Positions 16,138-22,927 of a stretch of 64,000 nt of DNA are shown here, piece by piece. This DNA comes from Yersinia bercovieri ATCC 43970 (GTDB taxonomy: Bacteria > Pseudomonadota > Gammaproteobacteria > Enterobacterales > Enterobacteriaceae): assembly GCF_013282745.1 (NCBI RefSeq), contig NZ_CP054045.1, positions 1-64,000 of the forward strand. The letters are read 5' to 3'. The notes beneath the pieces are model-generated. The model ran no database searches, had not been told where the DNA came from, and saw only the letters and a program-made list of their open reading frames with translations. Positions within the stretch are counted from its first letter, which is position 1. Every line of letters begins with the position of its first letter. The position numbers and the translations under genes are program-made.

Positions 16138-16350
16138 TCAAGACTTGAAGAGGCAAACCCACTCAATAATCTCATCAAGCTGTTTGCTGTCCAAATCAGT
16201 ACAATTCGCAAAAATTGCAGCAGCTACAAGTCCTTGTTTCTTCTCCGTTGTAGAACCTACACTCGGTTTACCGTCCATTCCTTGATGCCCTTCATCTGTT
16301 AGAACTCTCCTGCCGCTATGAGTTACAAACTGTTCAGCTTTGATTTGCAT
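16138..16350 (-). CDS. Small hypothetical protein (70 aa)
   Basis: The protein starts MQIKAEQFVTHSGRRVL. It has a Gly-rich middle (GHQGMDGKPSVGSTTEKKQG) and a helical end (LDEIIEWVCLF). No signal peptide. A second small gene starts 301 bases upstream on the same strand, and the two may share a transcript. The family is not recognised. Confidence 0.5.
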   Translation of the reverse strand: MQIKAEQFVTHSGRRVLTDEGHQGMDGKPSVGSTTEKKQGLVAAAIFANCTDLDSKQLDEIIEWVCLFKS

Positions 16351-16423
16351 CGTTTCATTCCTTATTTATGGTGCTTCGTATTATGATAGCCGTCATGGTT
16401 TATATGTAGCTTATCTTTATCGA

Positions 16424-16651
16424 TTAACCCTGCTTAAGCTCTCGTTTTTTAGCTTGTTTAACGGCCTCTTCAATGATTTCATCTTCTTGCAAACCAGTAA
16501 CATACGCCAGTGCAGCAACGGTAATGTCACCACCTTCGATAAACTCCCTCACTTCATCGGAGGATAGAGATTCCAAATTATCATAGGCAACAGAAAGCGC
16601 ATCAGCGGTACGGTACAGTAATTTTTTTCTCTCAAAACTCAGTCTTGCCAT
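16424..16651 (-). CDS. Small helical hypothetical protein (75 aa)
   Basis: A fully helical, charged protein (FERKKLLYRTADALSVAYDNLESLSSDEVREFIEGG..., ending KQAKKRELKQG). AGAGGG lies about 9 bases before the start. Size and pattern resemble small DNA-binding or antitoxin-like proteins, but no signature is visible. Confidence 0.55.
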   Translation of the reverse strand: MARLSFERKKLLYRTADALSVAYDNLESLSSDEVREFIEGGDITVAALAYVTGLQEDEIIEEAVKQAKKRELKQG

Positions 16652-16746
16652 CTTTAGACCCTCTTGTTAATCGTGGGTTGTGACATATGTCTGTCAAGGC
16701 TATCAGCTTCTTGGCTGACACTCAGTATCACTTATTTATCATCATA

Positions 16747-17589
16747 TTAGTCATGATTTTGTATTTCCTTATTAAGGGAGTCAGGTATATCGGTTTGGCA
16801 ATTATTGATGATGATCTCTGCCTGTTCACGCGAGAATCCAAAGGGTATCAACGCATGATGTAAGGCTCCCGCATCAAGCCCCTGGCTATTGTCCCTAACC
16901 CTGAATCGAATCCCTTGTTTACGGCCTGTCATGACTAGATTAATGACCGCCGTCTGGAATAAAGTGCCTTCCTCCAGCGCTTCCGTGAGACGGGCCTCAA
17001 AGGTGTCCCAATGCTTTATTGCTATATTATTTTCAATCAATATAACCTGAAAATGACGGATAATGTCTTTCCCTATACTTAATACCCGTCCGAACGATAT
17101 GACCGCGATATTGATATAGGCGGCCAATTCATTTAGCAAAACATATTCCGCGCCAGAATAGTTAACACTATGGTCTAATCTATTGGCGATATATAAGGCA
17201 TCCCCACAGGCCGCTAATAGAGACTTATATTCATCGCGGGGGACAGAATTTTCGATAGCCTCATCGAAACTATTAAACAAATCAGTGAAACCTCGTAATG
17301 TAGAGATAATAATCCTACAGTGATTGGGATATATTGGGTTGTTATTTTTTTGGTTGCTCGCCAAATCTCTAATGACCCAATAGGCAAGATTGAATTTATC
17401 AAGAATTTCTTTTCTCAGCTCTTCTGGAGTTTTCAGTTTCTCGATCACAACAAAAGGAAGTTTCTTATTCTGGACGATATATTTACAGGTATTAATAATT
17501 ACTTCGGTTTGAGATGTCCCCAATTCGCTGAGCACATCATCAAAGCTCTGTTTTAATTCATCATCAATACGTATCGTAATTGTTGCCAT
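16747..17589 (-). CDS. RelB/DinJ-like ribbon-helix-helix protein with a long C-terminal domain (280 aa)
   Basis: Start 17589 is chosen because GGAGAAAGG precedes it and MATITIRIDDELKQSFDDVLSELG is the exact N-terminal style of RelB/DinJ antitoxins (ribbon strand then helix, residues 1-50). About 230 further residues form a helical domain (ALLAACGDALYIANRLDHS...) of no known family. Antitoxins of this type are normally under 100 residues, so this is an unusual fusion and could be a self-contained regulator. Two palindromic operators sit directly upstream (17625-17674), as expected for autoregulation. No toxin gene follows. Confidence 0.7.
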   Translation of the reverse strand: MATITIRIDDELKQSFDDVLSELGTSQTEVIINTCKYIVQNKKLPFVVIEKLKTPEELRKEILDKFNLAYWVIRDLASNQKNNNPIYPNHCRIIISTLRGFTDLFNSFDEAIENSVPRDEYKSLLAACGDALYIANRLDHSVNYSGAEYVLLNELAAYINIAVISFGRVLSIGKDIIRHFQVILIENNIAIKHWDTFEARLTEALEEGTLFQTAVINLVMTGRKQGIRFRVRDNSQGLDAGALHHALIPFGFSREQAEIIINNCQTDIPDSLNKEIQNHD

Positions 17590-17624
17590 TGCCTTTCTCC
17601 CTGCGGTATGTGCCCTTATTAAAT

Positions 17625-17644
17625 GTACTGCAAAAATGCAGTAC
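17625..17644. promoter_or_regulatory. Palindromic operator 1 of the RHH gene
   Basis: GTACTGCA-AAAA-TGCAGTAC, perfect 8-base arms, 36 bases before the start codon. Confidence 0.7.
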
Positions 17645-17654
17645 GCGCAAGTTG

Positions 17655-17674
17655 ATAATGCATTTTTGCAGTAC
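17655..17674. promoter_or_regulatory. Palindromic operator 2 of the RHH gene
   Basis: TGCA-TTTT-TGCAGTAC with a degenerate outer left arm. The centre lies 30 bases from operator 1, i.e. on about the same face of the helix. Confidence 0.6.
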
Positions 17675-17707
17675 AGTTTACGTTGATGCTGCTTTCCCCC
17701 CCGCTTC

Positions 17708-17731
17708 CAGGGTTTACGCGAAGAGTGCAAA
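17708..17731 (+). repeat. Cassette-type core repeat, copy F
   Basis: CAGGG-TTTACGCGAA-GAGT-GCAAA; right arm one base short. Confidence 0.55.
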
Positions 17732-17793
17732 ACACTAACCAGCTGTTGCCAGTGGCGCTTTAATGGTTGTATGTCACTTCCCTAGTAGTGCGT

Positions 17794-17822
17794 TTGTGTT
17801 TACCCGTAAAAACCACCCAAAA
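17794..17822 (+). repeat. Cassette-type core repeat, copy G (degenerate)
   Basis: TTGTG-TTTACCCG, then AAAAACCA, then CCCAAAA. It lies 86 bases after copy F with no gene between. Confidence 0.4.
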
Positions 17823-17870
17823 TTAACTGGTAAGGCGGCTATTTTAGCAATTGATGGCACACTATAGCCA

Positions 17871-18572
17871 CTACGGAGAAGTTTTCTTTACGGGTGGTGT
17901 AGATCTTACGTTGTGTACGAAAATATCATCATAATTTAATTCATATAGTTCTGAAAATAATTTAGATAATTGTCTATGCAAAATAATATATTTCTTTGAG
18001 GCTTCGACCGTCAAGTGGTAGTTTTTATACATGATGGTGTTATTTATTTCAACCAGCTCCAGTCTTAATTTAGAGTTACATTTTCCGATATTGGATAATA
18101 GTGGTATTACTTTAAGTTCATTTACGCTAGTGTTAAATAATTTTAACGTTCTAATTAGTGACCATGTAGTTATATAAGATTGAAACGCTTTTTCATCCAA
18201 CTTATTAAGATATTCACGTAAATCTTTAAGCCATGCTTCATCTTTTTCACTATAAATAGTTATATCCTCAAGTATGGTACAGCGTGATTTTATAAAATCT
18301 GTAGTAAGTTTCATTTCAGTTAATGATTCTAAAATATTTTCTGCTTTTTTGAATGCGACATCATTAACTTTATTGCTCAACCATTTGTTAACTTTAAATG
18401 CAGACCATAAAGCAAGTAAGAAAGTACACATGGCAATTAGCGCCGTTAAAGCTGGTGCAGTTATCCTTGTTGGATCTTTATAGAGGCCCCATAAAACAAC
18501 CACAGTCGCGAACATACCTAAAAAAAAGAAAAATACATGAGAAAGGAGATAATTTAATTTCAATTTTTTCAT
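17871..18572 (-). CDS. Membrane protein with two N-terminal helices (233 aa)
   Basis: Start 18572 has GGACG at 7-base spacing; an alternative ATG lies four codons earlier (18584). Hydrophobic segments at about residues 10-28 and 36-58 form a hairpin that leaves a 170-residue helical domain in the cytoplasm (ILESLTEMKLTTDFIKSRC...). This resembles putative membrane sensors or effectors in phage-defence islands only in general layout. The family is not recognised. It is flanked by repeats G and H. Confidence 0.65.
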   Translation of the reverse strand: MKKLKLNYLLSHVFFFFLGMFATVVVLWGLYKDPTRITAPALTALIAMCTFLLALWSAFKVNKWLSNKVNDVAFKKAENILESLTEMKLTTDFIKSRCTILEDITIYSEKDEAWLKDLREYLNKLDEKAFQSYITTWSLIRTLKLFNTSVNELKVIPLLSNIGKCNSKLRLELVEINNTIMYKNYHLTVEASKKYIILHRQLSKLFSELYELNYDDIFVHNVRSTPPVKKTSP

Positions 18573-18691
18573 TATGACGTCCAAAAATTTGTATTACTGA
18601 TTATATTACCATGAGAATCACTTGTCATACTCTTGTTCTAATACCTGCCAAGGCGACTTTGCGACGCTGTACGTCACCGCTGTTGCATCAC

Positions 18692-18716
18692 TTGGCTTTA
18701 CGCGGAGAGTGCCAAA
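18692..18716 (+). repeat. Cassette-type core repeat, copy H
   Basis: TTGGC-TTTACGCGGA-GAGT-GCCAAA, with full inverted arms. Confidence 0.7.
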
Positions 18717-18848
18717 CTCGGACGAGTCCCCTACTCCCGCGCGGAATGTCTGCTATAATCCGTTCTGTCTCAGGGGCTTGCATACCGCCAGAGACCGACA
18801 ATCGGGGCGTGTCGGGCGCGTTACGCTCCGGTTGTCACCCTTTTTAAC

Positions 18849-18883
18849 TTGGCTTTTCCCGTCTATAGCGAAAACTCCCAAAA
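18849..18883 (+). repeat. Cassette-type core repeat, copy I (degenerate, last of the row)
   Basis: TTGGC-TTTTCCCG, a 10-base insertion, then AAAACTCCCAAAA. It lies about 90 bases before the recombinase start. Confidence 0.4.
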
Positions 18884-18975
18884 CCCGCCGTGACCGATCA
18901 CCTATTTATTGTGATCGTACATCGACCTGAATTGCGTCAAAATAGTCTCATTCAGGACAAATTGCGGATAATGAA

Positions 18976-19746
18976 ATGTCGAGCATCATTCCTCACGATT
19001 TGGGGCAGATTTCACGTAGCGCGATCCGCGCACCGGCTCCGCTGTTTAGCTATGGTCATGCCCTGGCGTTACGTGAAAAAGTGCTGGCCTCCGGTGATGC
19101 GGAATTGCCACTCTATCTGCTGGCCCCCGAAGTCACGGTATTGCTCTCCTATCTGCCTGACTTACGGCAACGGCTGCTGATAGAAACGCTGTGGAACACC
19201 GGCGCACGATTAAACGAAGCCCTGGCCCTGACGCCCGCCTGTTTTCACATCGAGGGCGACTCGCCGTTTGTGGTACTGAAGACGCTGAAGCAACGGCAAA
19301 AAGGACGGGGCCGCCCGAAAGAGGGCCAGGCACTGAAACGCATCGTGCCGCTGCTCGATGAAAACTATGTGCGCCTGGTACACGAATACCTGGCTACGTT
19401 CCGGCCCAGGAAATATGCACCGCTGTGGGTGAACGAGCACGGCGACACCATCAGTGATGAAACCCCGCGCAGCTGGTTACGTGCCGCCGTGACACGCGCA
19501 AGGCGTGACGGTGTCACCTTTAGTCTGCCGGTCATTACCCCGAAAACCTTTCGGCACTCGTTCGCCATGCATTTAGTGCAAAGCGGTGTGGCCTTTAAAG
19601 TGGTGCAAACCTTTATGGGCCACAAAGACGCGGCAAGCACAGAAGTGTATACGCGAATATTTGCGCTGGATGTGGGGGCGCAGTATGGGGTGAGATTTAG
19701 TATGGCACCGGCTGACGCAATGGATCTTGTGCGCCGCAGGTCGTGA
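18976..19746 (+). CDS. Tyrosine recombinase, ResD-like (256 aa)
   Basis: Catalytic-domain signatures: TGARLNEAL (first Arg), TPKTFRHSFAMHL (second Arg, with Lys where most family members have His), MGHKDAASTEVYTRIF (His and nucleophile Tyr). The Lys variant and the ending match my memory of F-plasmid ResD, which resolves plasmid multimers. GC content is clearly higher than in neighbouring cassettes, so it has a separate origin. It stands at the right end of the core-repeat row and could also act on those repeats; that second role is a hypothesis. Confidence 0.85.
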   Translation: MSSIIPHDLGQISRSAIRAPAPLFSYGHALALREKVLASGDAELPLYLLAPEVTVLLSYLPDLRQRLLIETLWNTGARLNEALALTPACFHIEGDSPFVVLKTLKQRQKGRGRPKEGQALKRIVPLLDENYVRLVHEYLATFRPRKYAPLWVNEHGDTISDETPRSWLRAAVTRARRDGVTFSLPVITPKTFRHSFAMHLVQSGVAFKVVQTFMGHKDAASTEVYTRIFALDVGAQYGVRFSMAPADAMDLVRRRS

Positions 19747-19798
19747 CAGCATGATTTTACGGGTGGCGACAGAGCCACTTCACTCTGAGGTAACAATC

Positions 19799-20005
19799 AT
19801 GAGGCCAGAAATTTATGTGGGTGCGCCAGTGATGCGCAAAGAAGGAAGTATGCAGACTATGACCGTTATGTCTGTAATGGGAGATTACTGTTGGTGCAGC
19901 TGGCAGTATGACAACGGACAACCAGGCAATGAGCGGTTCAGGATACACGAACTGGAGCTGGCAACGCTAACGCTGAGTAACGGGACAATGTTGTTCGGGC
20001 TTTAA
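19799..20005 (+). CDS. DUF2158 (YodC-like) small protein (68 aa)
   Basis: GAGG lies 9 bases before ATG 19799. The pattern 'GAPVMRKEGSMQTMTVMSV-GDYCWCSWQYDNGQ' is the small SH3-like fold of DUF2158/YodC proteins, which is a match from memory of the family. Function unknown. A 36-bp perfect palindrome 31 bases downstream probably ends its transcript. Confidence 0.65.
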   Translation: MRPEIYVGAPVMRKEGSMQTMTVMSVMGDYCWCSWQYDNGQPGNERFRIHELELATLTLSNGTMLFGL

Positions 20006-20036
20006 TTTTTCGCTGTCATTAGCGTGCAAAAAGGAG

Positions 20037-20072
20037 AGGCCCTGATTTTGTGCATGCACAAAATCAGGGCCT
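20037..20072. terminator. 36-bp perfect palindrome containing dispersed palindrome copy 2
   Basis: AGGCCCTGA (20037-20045), then TTTTGTGCATGCACAAAA (20046-20063), then TCAGGGCCT (20064-20072). As RNA this is an uninterrupted 18-bp stem; as DNA it contains an exact copy of the dispersed 18-bp site. It sits between convergent genes (19799 and 20497) and likely combines terminator and protein-binding functions. Confidence 0.65.
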
Positions 20073-20080
20073 TGAACTGA

Positions 20081-20497
20081 TCATTCCCGAACTAAGTATT
20101 TTTCGAGCGCATCATGACCTTCTTTGTCTACTATGGCTTTTAGCGCCTTATTCATTCGTCCAGACCCCTTATAGATAATCTTCCTTCCATTAATCAAATA
20201 GGTTTTTGGTTCTACAGTTGGCGAACGTCGGCTTACCATATGTTTTTCTAGATCATCAAGGCCAATGCCTTCATTTCTGAGTAGTTTTGCCGTCTCTTTG
20301 ATTTTGGCTTGTCGCTCTGCTTCCTGCCGTTTTTTGATATCTTCATCAGCTATTACATCTTCCAAAACTGCTTTCGCATCTGAAATTAGGATGTTTATCT
20401 GATCAGCAGTCATAAGGCGCAATACTTTTTTTCTACGCGTTAACTGATTAAGAAATTGAGAAACATCTTCAGCTGTAATTTTTTGAGTGTCATTCAT
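20081..20497 (-). CDS. H-NS-family nucleoid protein (138 aa)
   Basis: Helical oligomerisation region (residues 20-90, including ETAKLLRNEGIGLDDLEKHM) followed by the C-terminal DNA-binding motif YLINGRKIIYKGSGRMNKALKAI, which parallels 'Y...GETKTWTGQGRTP' of H-NS. Plasmid H-NS paralogues silence AT-rich plasmid genes and lower the fitness cost in a new host. The divergent transfer genes and AT-rich cassettes nearby are plausible targets. Length matches H-NS (137 aa). Confidence 0.85.
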   Translation of the reverse strand: MNDTQKITAEDVSQFLNQLTRRKKVLRLMTADQINILISDAKAVLEDVIADEDIKKRQEAERQAKIKETAKLLRNEGIGLDDLEKHMVSRRSPTVEPKTYLINGRKIIYKGSGRMNKALKAIVDKEGHDALEKYLVRE

Positions 20498-20506
20498 GCA
20501 ATATAC

Positions 20507-20932
20507 CTACTTAGAAAATGGCTTCGCTATGGGGACAAAATCATCCCCTTGCAGCACATAAAAATCGCAGTCCTCAACCCTTAGACGTTGGAACGTTTTA
20601 GCATCAACAAGAGGGAATCCGTCTGAAATATCATTGGGTTCTTGCGAAATGAGCACTGGCACTGGTTCTGAATTAGTTCCTATTACTGCGTAAAGCGCTG
20701 TGTAATAAGGTAAAACCTGCTTAATCTTGTTATCTATCTTGGCGAATATATTTTTATTGCGGTAAATCTGAGTCGTGATTTTCCCGTCACCAAATTCAGG
20801 TGCCGGGATATCATCAACGACATGCTCAGCTGTAATTTTTGCGATATCACTTTTTACCCTTGAAAAGCCGGTTAGCAAATTGACTACTTTATTTTTCTTC
20901 TGTTCTTCTTGCTTCGATTTGATTTTACTCAT
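20507..20932 (-). CDS. Hypothetical protein upstream of hns-like gene (141 aa)
   Basis: Ends 9 bases before the H-NS-like start, so it is co-transcribed with it. It has a Lys/Gln-rich N-terminus (KSKQEEQKKNKVV) and then an alpha/beta region with YYTALYAVIGTNSEPVPVLISQ and DCDFYVLQGDDFVPI. Cytoplasmic. The family is not recognised. It is divergent from the transglycosylase operon, with an ATGATA-type operator between them. Confidence 0.65.
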   Translation of the reverse strand: MSKIKSKQEEQKKNKVVNLLTGFSRVKSDIAKITAEHVVDDIPAPEFGDGKITTQIYRNKNIFAKIDNKIKQVLPYYTALYAVIGTNSEPVPVLISQEPNDISDGFPLVDAKTFQRLRVEDCDFYVLQGDDFVPIAKPFSK

Positions 20933-20965
20933 CGCTCATTTACCAGAACCAAGTTTAGTTAATTT

Positions 20966-20986
20966 TGGCATAGTTTTTTTATGCCA
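20966..20986. promoter_or_regulatory. Inverted repeat in divergent promoter region
   Basis: TGGCATA-N7-TATGCCA with a T-rich centre, between the divergent genes at 20932 and 21052. It may be an operator or a transcription stop. Confidence 0.45.
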
Positions 20987-21012
20987 TCAAATTGCATTTA
21001 TGCTAATCTTTG

Positions 21013-21032
21013 ATGATACAAATTTATATCAT
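21013..21032. promoter_or_regulatory. Operator-like inverted repeat ATGATA-N8-TATCAT, copy 2
   Basis: Exact copy (ATGATA CAAATTTA TATCAT) 20 bases before the transglycosylase start. Confidence 0.75.
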
Positions 21033-21051
21033 AGACTAACAGAGGGTTGAA

Positions 21052-21684
21052 ATGAGAAAATTAATATTAGTCTCTTTATTTTCTTCTTCGTTTTTAATTC
21101 CCCTTCCAAGTTACGCATTTATGGACTGCTTCATAAGTGCAGGGCAACAGTATGGTGTATCGCCATTGTTGATCCAGGCAATTGCGGAAGGTGAGTCTAA
21201 GTATAACAATCGCGCCATAAACTTGAAAAACTCAGATAGAACAACTGACGCCACTATGATGCAAATTAATTCTTGGTGGCATGATAAACCGGTTTTCACA
21301 GATAACAAGCTTAGCAGACAAAAACTAATGGAAGATCCGTGCCTTAGTATAAATTTTGGGGCATGGGTACTTGCGGGTAATTTTTCTATAGGTGGTGTGA
21401 ATTGGAACTCCGTGGGTGCCTATAACGCTGGTTGGGACAAAAGTAAGGCAACAGCAAGGCAAAACTACGTTAATAAAATTAGACCCATCTATGAGCGCCT
21501 AAAGCGTGAGTCTGGTGTTTCGCCATCCTCATCAGAAATGAATGATTCAAATTTAGGTTTGCTTACTGCCGAATTATCCCCTCCTTCTCAGAACCATAGT
21601 AAATCAAGCTCAAATACAGAACTTGTCACTAAGTCATTTTTCCATTCAAGAGACAGCGATATGAAACTAGTAGGTGGTATGTGA
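21052..21684 (+). CDS. VirB1-like lytic transglycosylase (210 aa)
   Basis: The signal peptide is MRKLILVSLFSSSFLIPLPSYA (cut near 22/23). The SLT domain follows (GVSPLLIQAIAEGESKYN with the catalytic Glu in AEGES, then DATMMQINSWW and VGAYNAGWD). It cuts peptidoglycan locally so that the transfer apparatus can pass. The last 60 residues are a Ser-rich tail not needed for catalysis. First gene of a four-gene operon under an ATGATA-type operator; the stop overlaps the next start. Confidence 0.9.
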   Translation: MRKLILVSLFSSSFLIPLPSYAFMDCFISAGQQYGVSPLLIQAIAEGESKYNNRAINLKNSDRTTDATMMQINSWWHDKPVFTDNKLSRQKLMEDPCLSINFGAWVLAGNFSIGGVNWNSVGAYNAGWDKSKATARQNYVNKIRPIYERLKRESGVSPSSSEMNDSNLGLLTAELSPPSQNHSKSSSNTELVTKSFFHSRDSDMKLVGGM

Positions 21685-22088
21685 TGAACGATAAATCATT
21701 ACTTTTGTATTCTGCATTTCCTGTTGTCGTTAGTTTAAATAAATTATTCGGAATTATTATTTTTCCAACGAGTCTTTTGATTTTCTTAAATCTAGTCAAT
21801 GTCGTTATTCTTCATTTTATTTTACGCCTAGTTTTTGTAACGTCTTGGAAATTTGGAACCTATTTACATCTATGTACGCTTTTACTTTTAGCCGCAATCT
21901 TAACTATTCAAACGAACGGGGGTGATCCTTTGTTGCTCTCCAAATCATTTTGGTTTGAGGCCACAATTTTTAGCGGTGCCTGGCTGTTGCTCTTCTATTC
22001 CCTGTTCACTGAGCCTGAAATTAAGACGGTAAAGAGTTTCAATTTAGTGCATGCACAAAAAAATGAAAATGGTGATAACGATGAATAG
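21684..22088 (+). CDS. Multi-helix membrane protein (134 aa)
   Basis: Overlaps the preceding stop (TGATG), so translationally coupled. Four hydrophobic segments (about residues 5-20, 25-50, 58-75 and 85-105) make it an inner-membrane protein. Its C-terminal LVHAQ codons lie within dispersed palindrome copy 3. The family is not recognised; position suggests a transfer accessory role. Confidence 0.65.
   Translation: MNDKSLLLYSAFPVVVSLNKLFGIIIFPTSLLIFLNLVNVVILHFILRLVFVTSWKFGTYLHLCTLLLLAAILTIQTNGGDPLLLSKSFWFEATIFSGAWLLLFYSLFTEPEIKTVKSFNLVHAQKNENGDNDE
22043..22060. promoter_or_regulatory. Dispersed 18-bp palindrome, copy 3 (one mismatch)
   Basis: TTTAGTGCATGCACAAAA, inside the 3' end of the membrane-protein gene, where it encodes LVHAQK. 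Confidence 0.65.
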
Positions 22089-22356
22089 TACCGTTCTAGG
22101 TTTTGTACTCATAGTCTTGGGCGCAGGGCTTCTAACTTTGATAGGTTGTTTTGTAAACAGTAAGGATCAAGTATCCAAAGGCAGTAAAAATATCCGAACA
22201 TCCATACTTCCTGCCGACTTAGAAAAAAAACGCATGATAGAACGCGAACAAACCGCCTCTCTTGTCTCGGTTCCTGAAGAATCTAAGGTGTCTGCAACTC
22301 TCCCTACTAATTCAGAACCGGAAACCAAACCCACTACAGCCAATATCCCGAACTAA
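22081..22356 (+). CDS. Small membrane-anchored or lipid-modified protein (91 aa)
   Basis: Start 22081 overlaps the previous gene by 8 bases and has GGTGA upstream. The N-terminal segment GFVLIVLGAGLLTLIGC is hydrophobic and ends in a lipobox-like LIGC. The rest is a polar, disordered tail rich in Lys, Glu, Thr and Pro. The family is not recognised. Confidence 0.6.
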   Translation: MNSTVLGFVLIVLGAGLLTLIGCFVNSKDQVSKGSKNIRTSILPADLEKKRMIEREQTASLVSVPEESKVSATLPTNSEPETKPTTANIPN

Positions 22357-22370
22357 ATGGAGTCGATAAA

Positions 22371-22883
22371 ATGGGTGATACAATAACTCTTAAATTTATG
22401 GTTATTATTTTTATTGTGATCTGCGTCCTCATTTTCAAACCGAAAAAATTTAACCGGCATAAAATGAAGATCAATAGCGCAAAAACCGTTATAAGAAAAT
22501 TAGCAGCTTTTAATAATGACGCGCAAAAAATGGCCTACCTTAAAAAAATTGACCCTTATGTTTTTGAAGAGCTAATTCTAACTGGTTTTGAGTATCAAGG
22601 TCATGCAATAGAACGCAATAAATGTTATAGCGGTGATGGGGGTATTGATGGACGTATTTGGATAGGTCATCAATTATGCCTAATTCAAGCTAAACGTTAT
22701 AACGGGGCAATTCAAAAACAACATGTTATAAACTTTATAAATGTGGTTAACTCCCAAGGTTGTAAGGGCGTTTTTTGCCATACAGGTACAACTCCTGATA
22801 GCGTTAAACAAATAGTTAAAGAATCTGGTTGCATTGAGCTTGTAAGTGGTAGTCGTCTACTCAATTTGATTTCTATCCGTTAA
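22371..22883 (+). CDS. Mrr-like restriction-endonuclease-fold protein (170 aa)
   Basis: An N-terminal membrane segment (about residues 7-24, LKFMVIIFIVICVLIF) is followed by a PD-(D/E)xK Mrr_cat-type domain: ELILTGFEYQGHAIERN, GDGGIDGRIWIG, then CLIQAKRYNGAIQ, with the Q-x-K form of the catalytic motif. Membrane-tethered Mrr-like proteins are seen near transfer genes; substrate unknown. Last gene of the operon. Confidence 0.75.
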   Translation: MGDTITLKFMVIIFIVICVLIFKPKKFNRHKMKINSAKTVIRKLAAFNNDAQKMAYLKKIDPYVFEELILTGFEYQGHAIERNKCYSGDGGIDGRIWIGHQLCLIQAKRYNGAIQKQHVINFINVVNSQGCKGVFCHTGTTPDSVKQIVKESGCIELVSGSRLLNLISIR

Positions 22884-22886
22884 TGC

Positions 22887-22924
22887 AAAGCAGCTGCGAG
22901 ATAGTTATATTCCGCAGCTGCTTT
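22887..22924. terminator. Bidirectional terminator
   Basis: Perfect 12-bp stem AAAGCAGCTGCG / CGCAGCTGCTTT between the Mrr-like gene and traI, with A/U-rich flanks serving both directions. Confidence 0.8.
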
Positions 22925-22927
22925 AAT

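Larger units (their letters stand above)
18573..18975. other. Intergenic region before the recombinase
   Basis: About 400 bases, noticeably more GC-rich than the genes to the left. It contains core repeats H (18692-18716) and I (18849-18883) and no supported gene. Overlapping frames at 18611-18930 run straight through the repeats and have no ribosome-binding site. Confidence 0.5.

Noticed and set aside
18611..18930. Overlapping frames before the recombinase
   Set aside because: They run through core repeats H and I and have no start signals.
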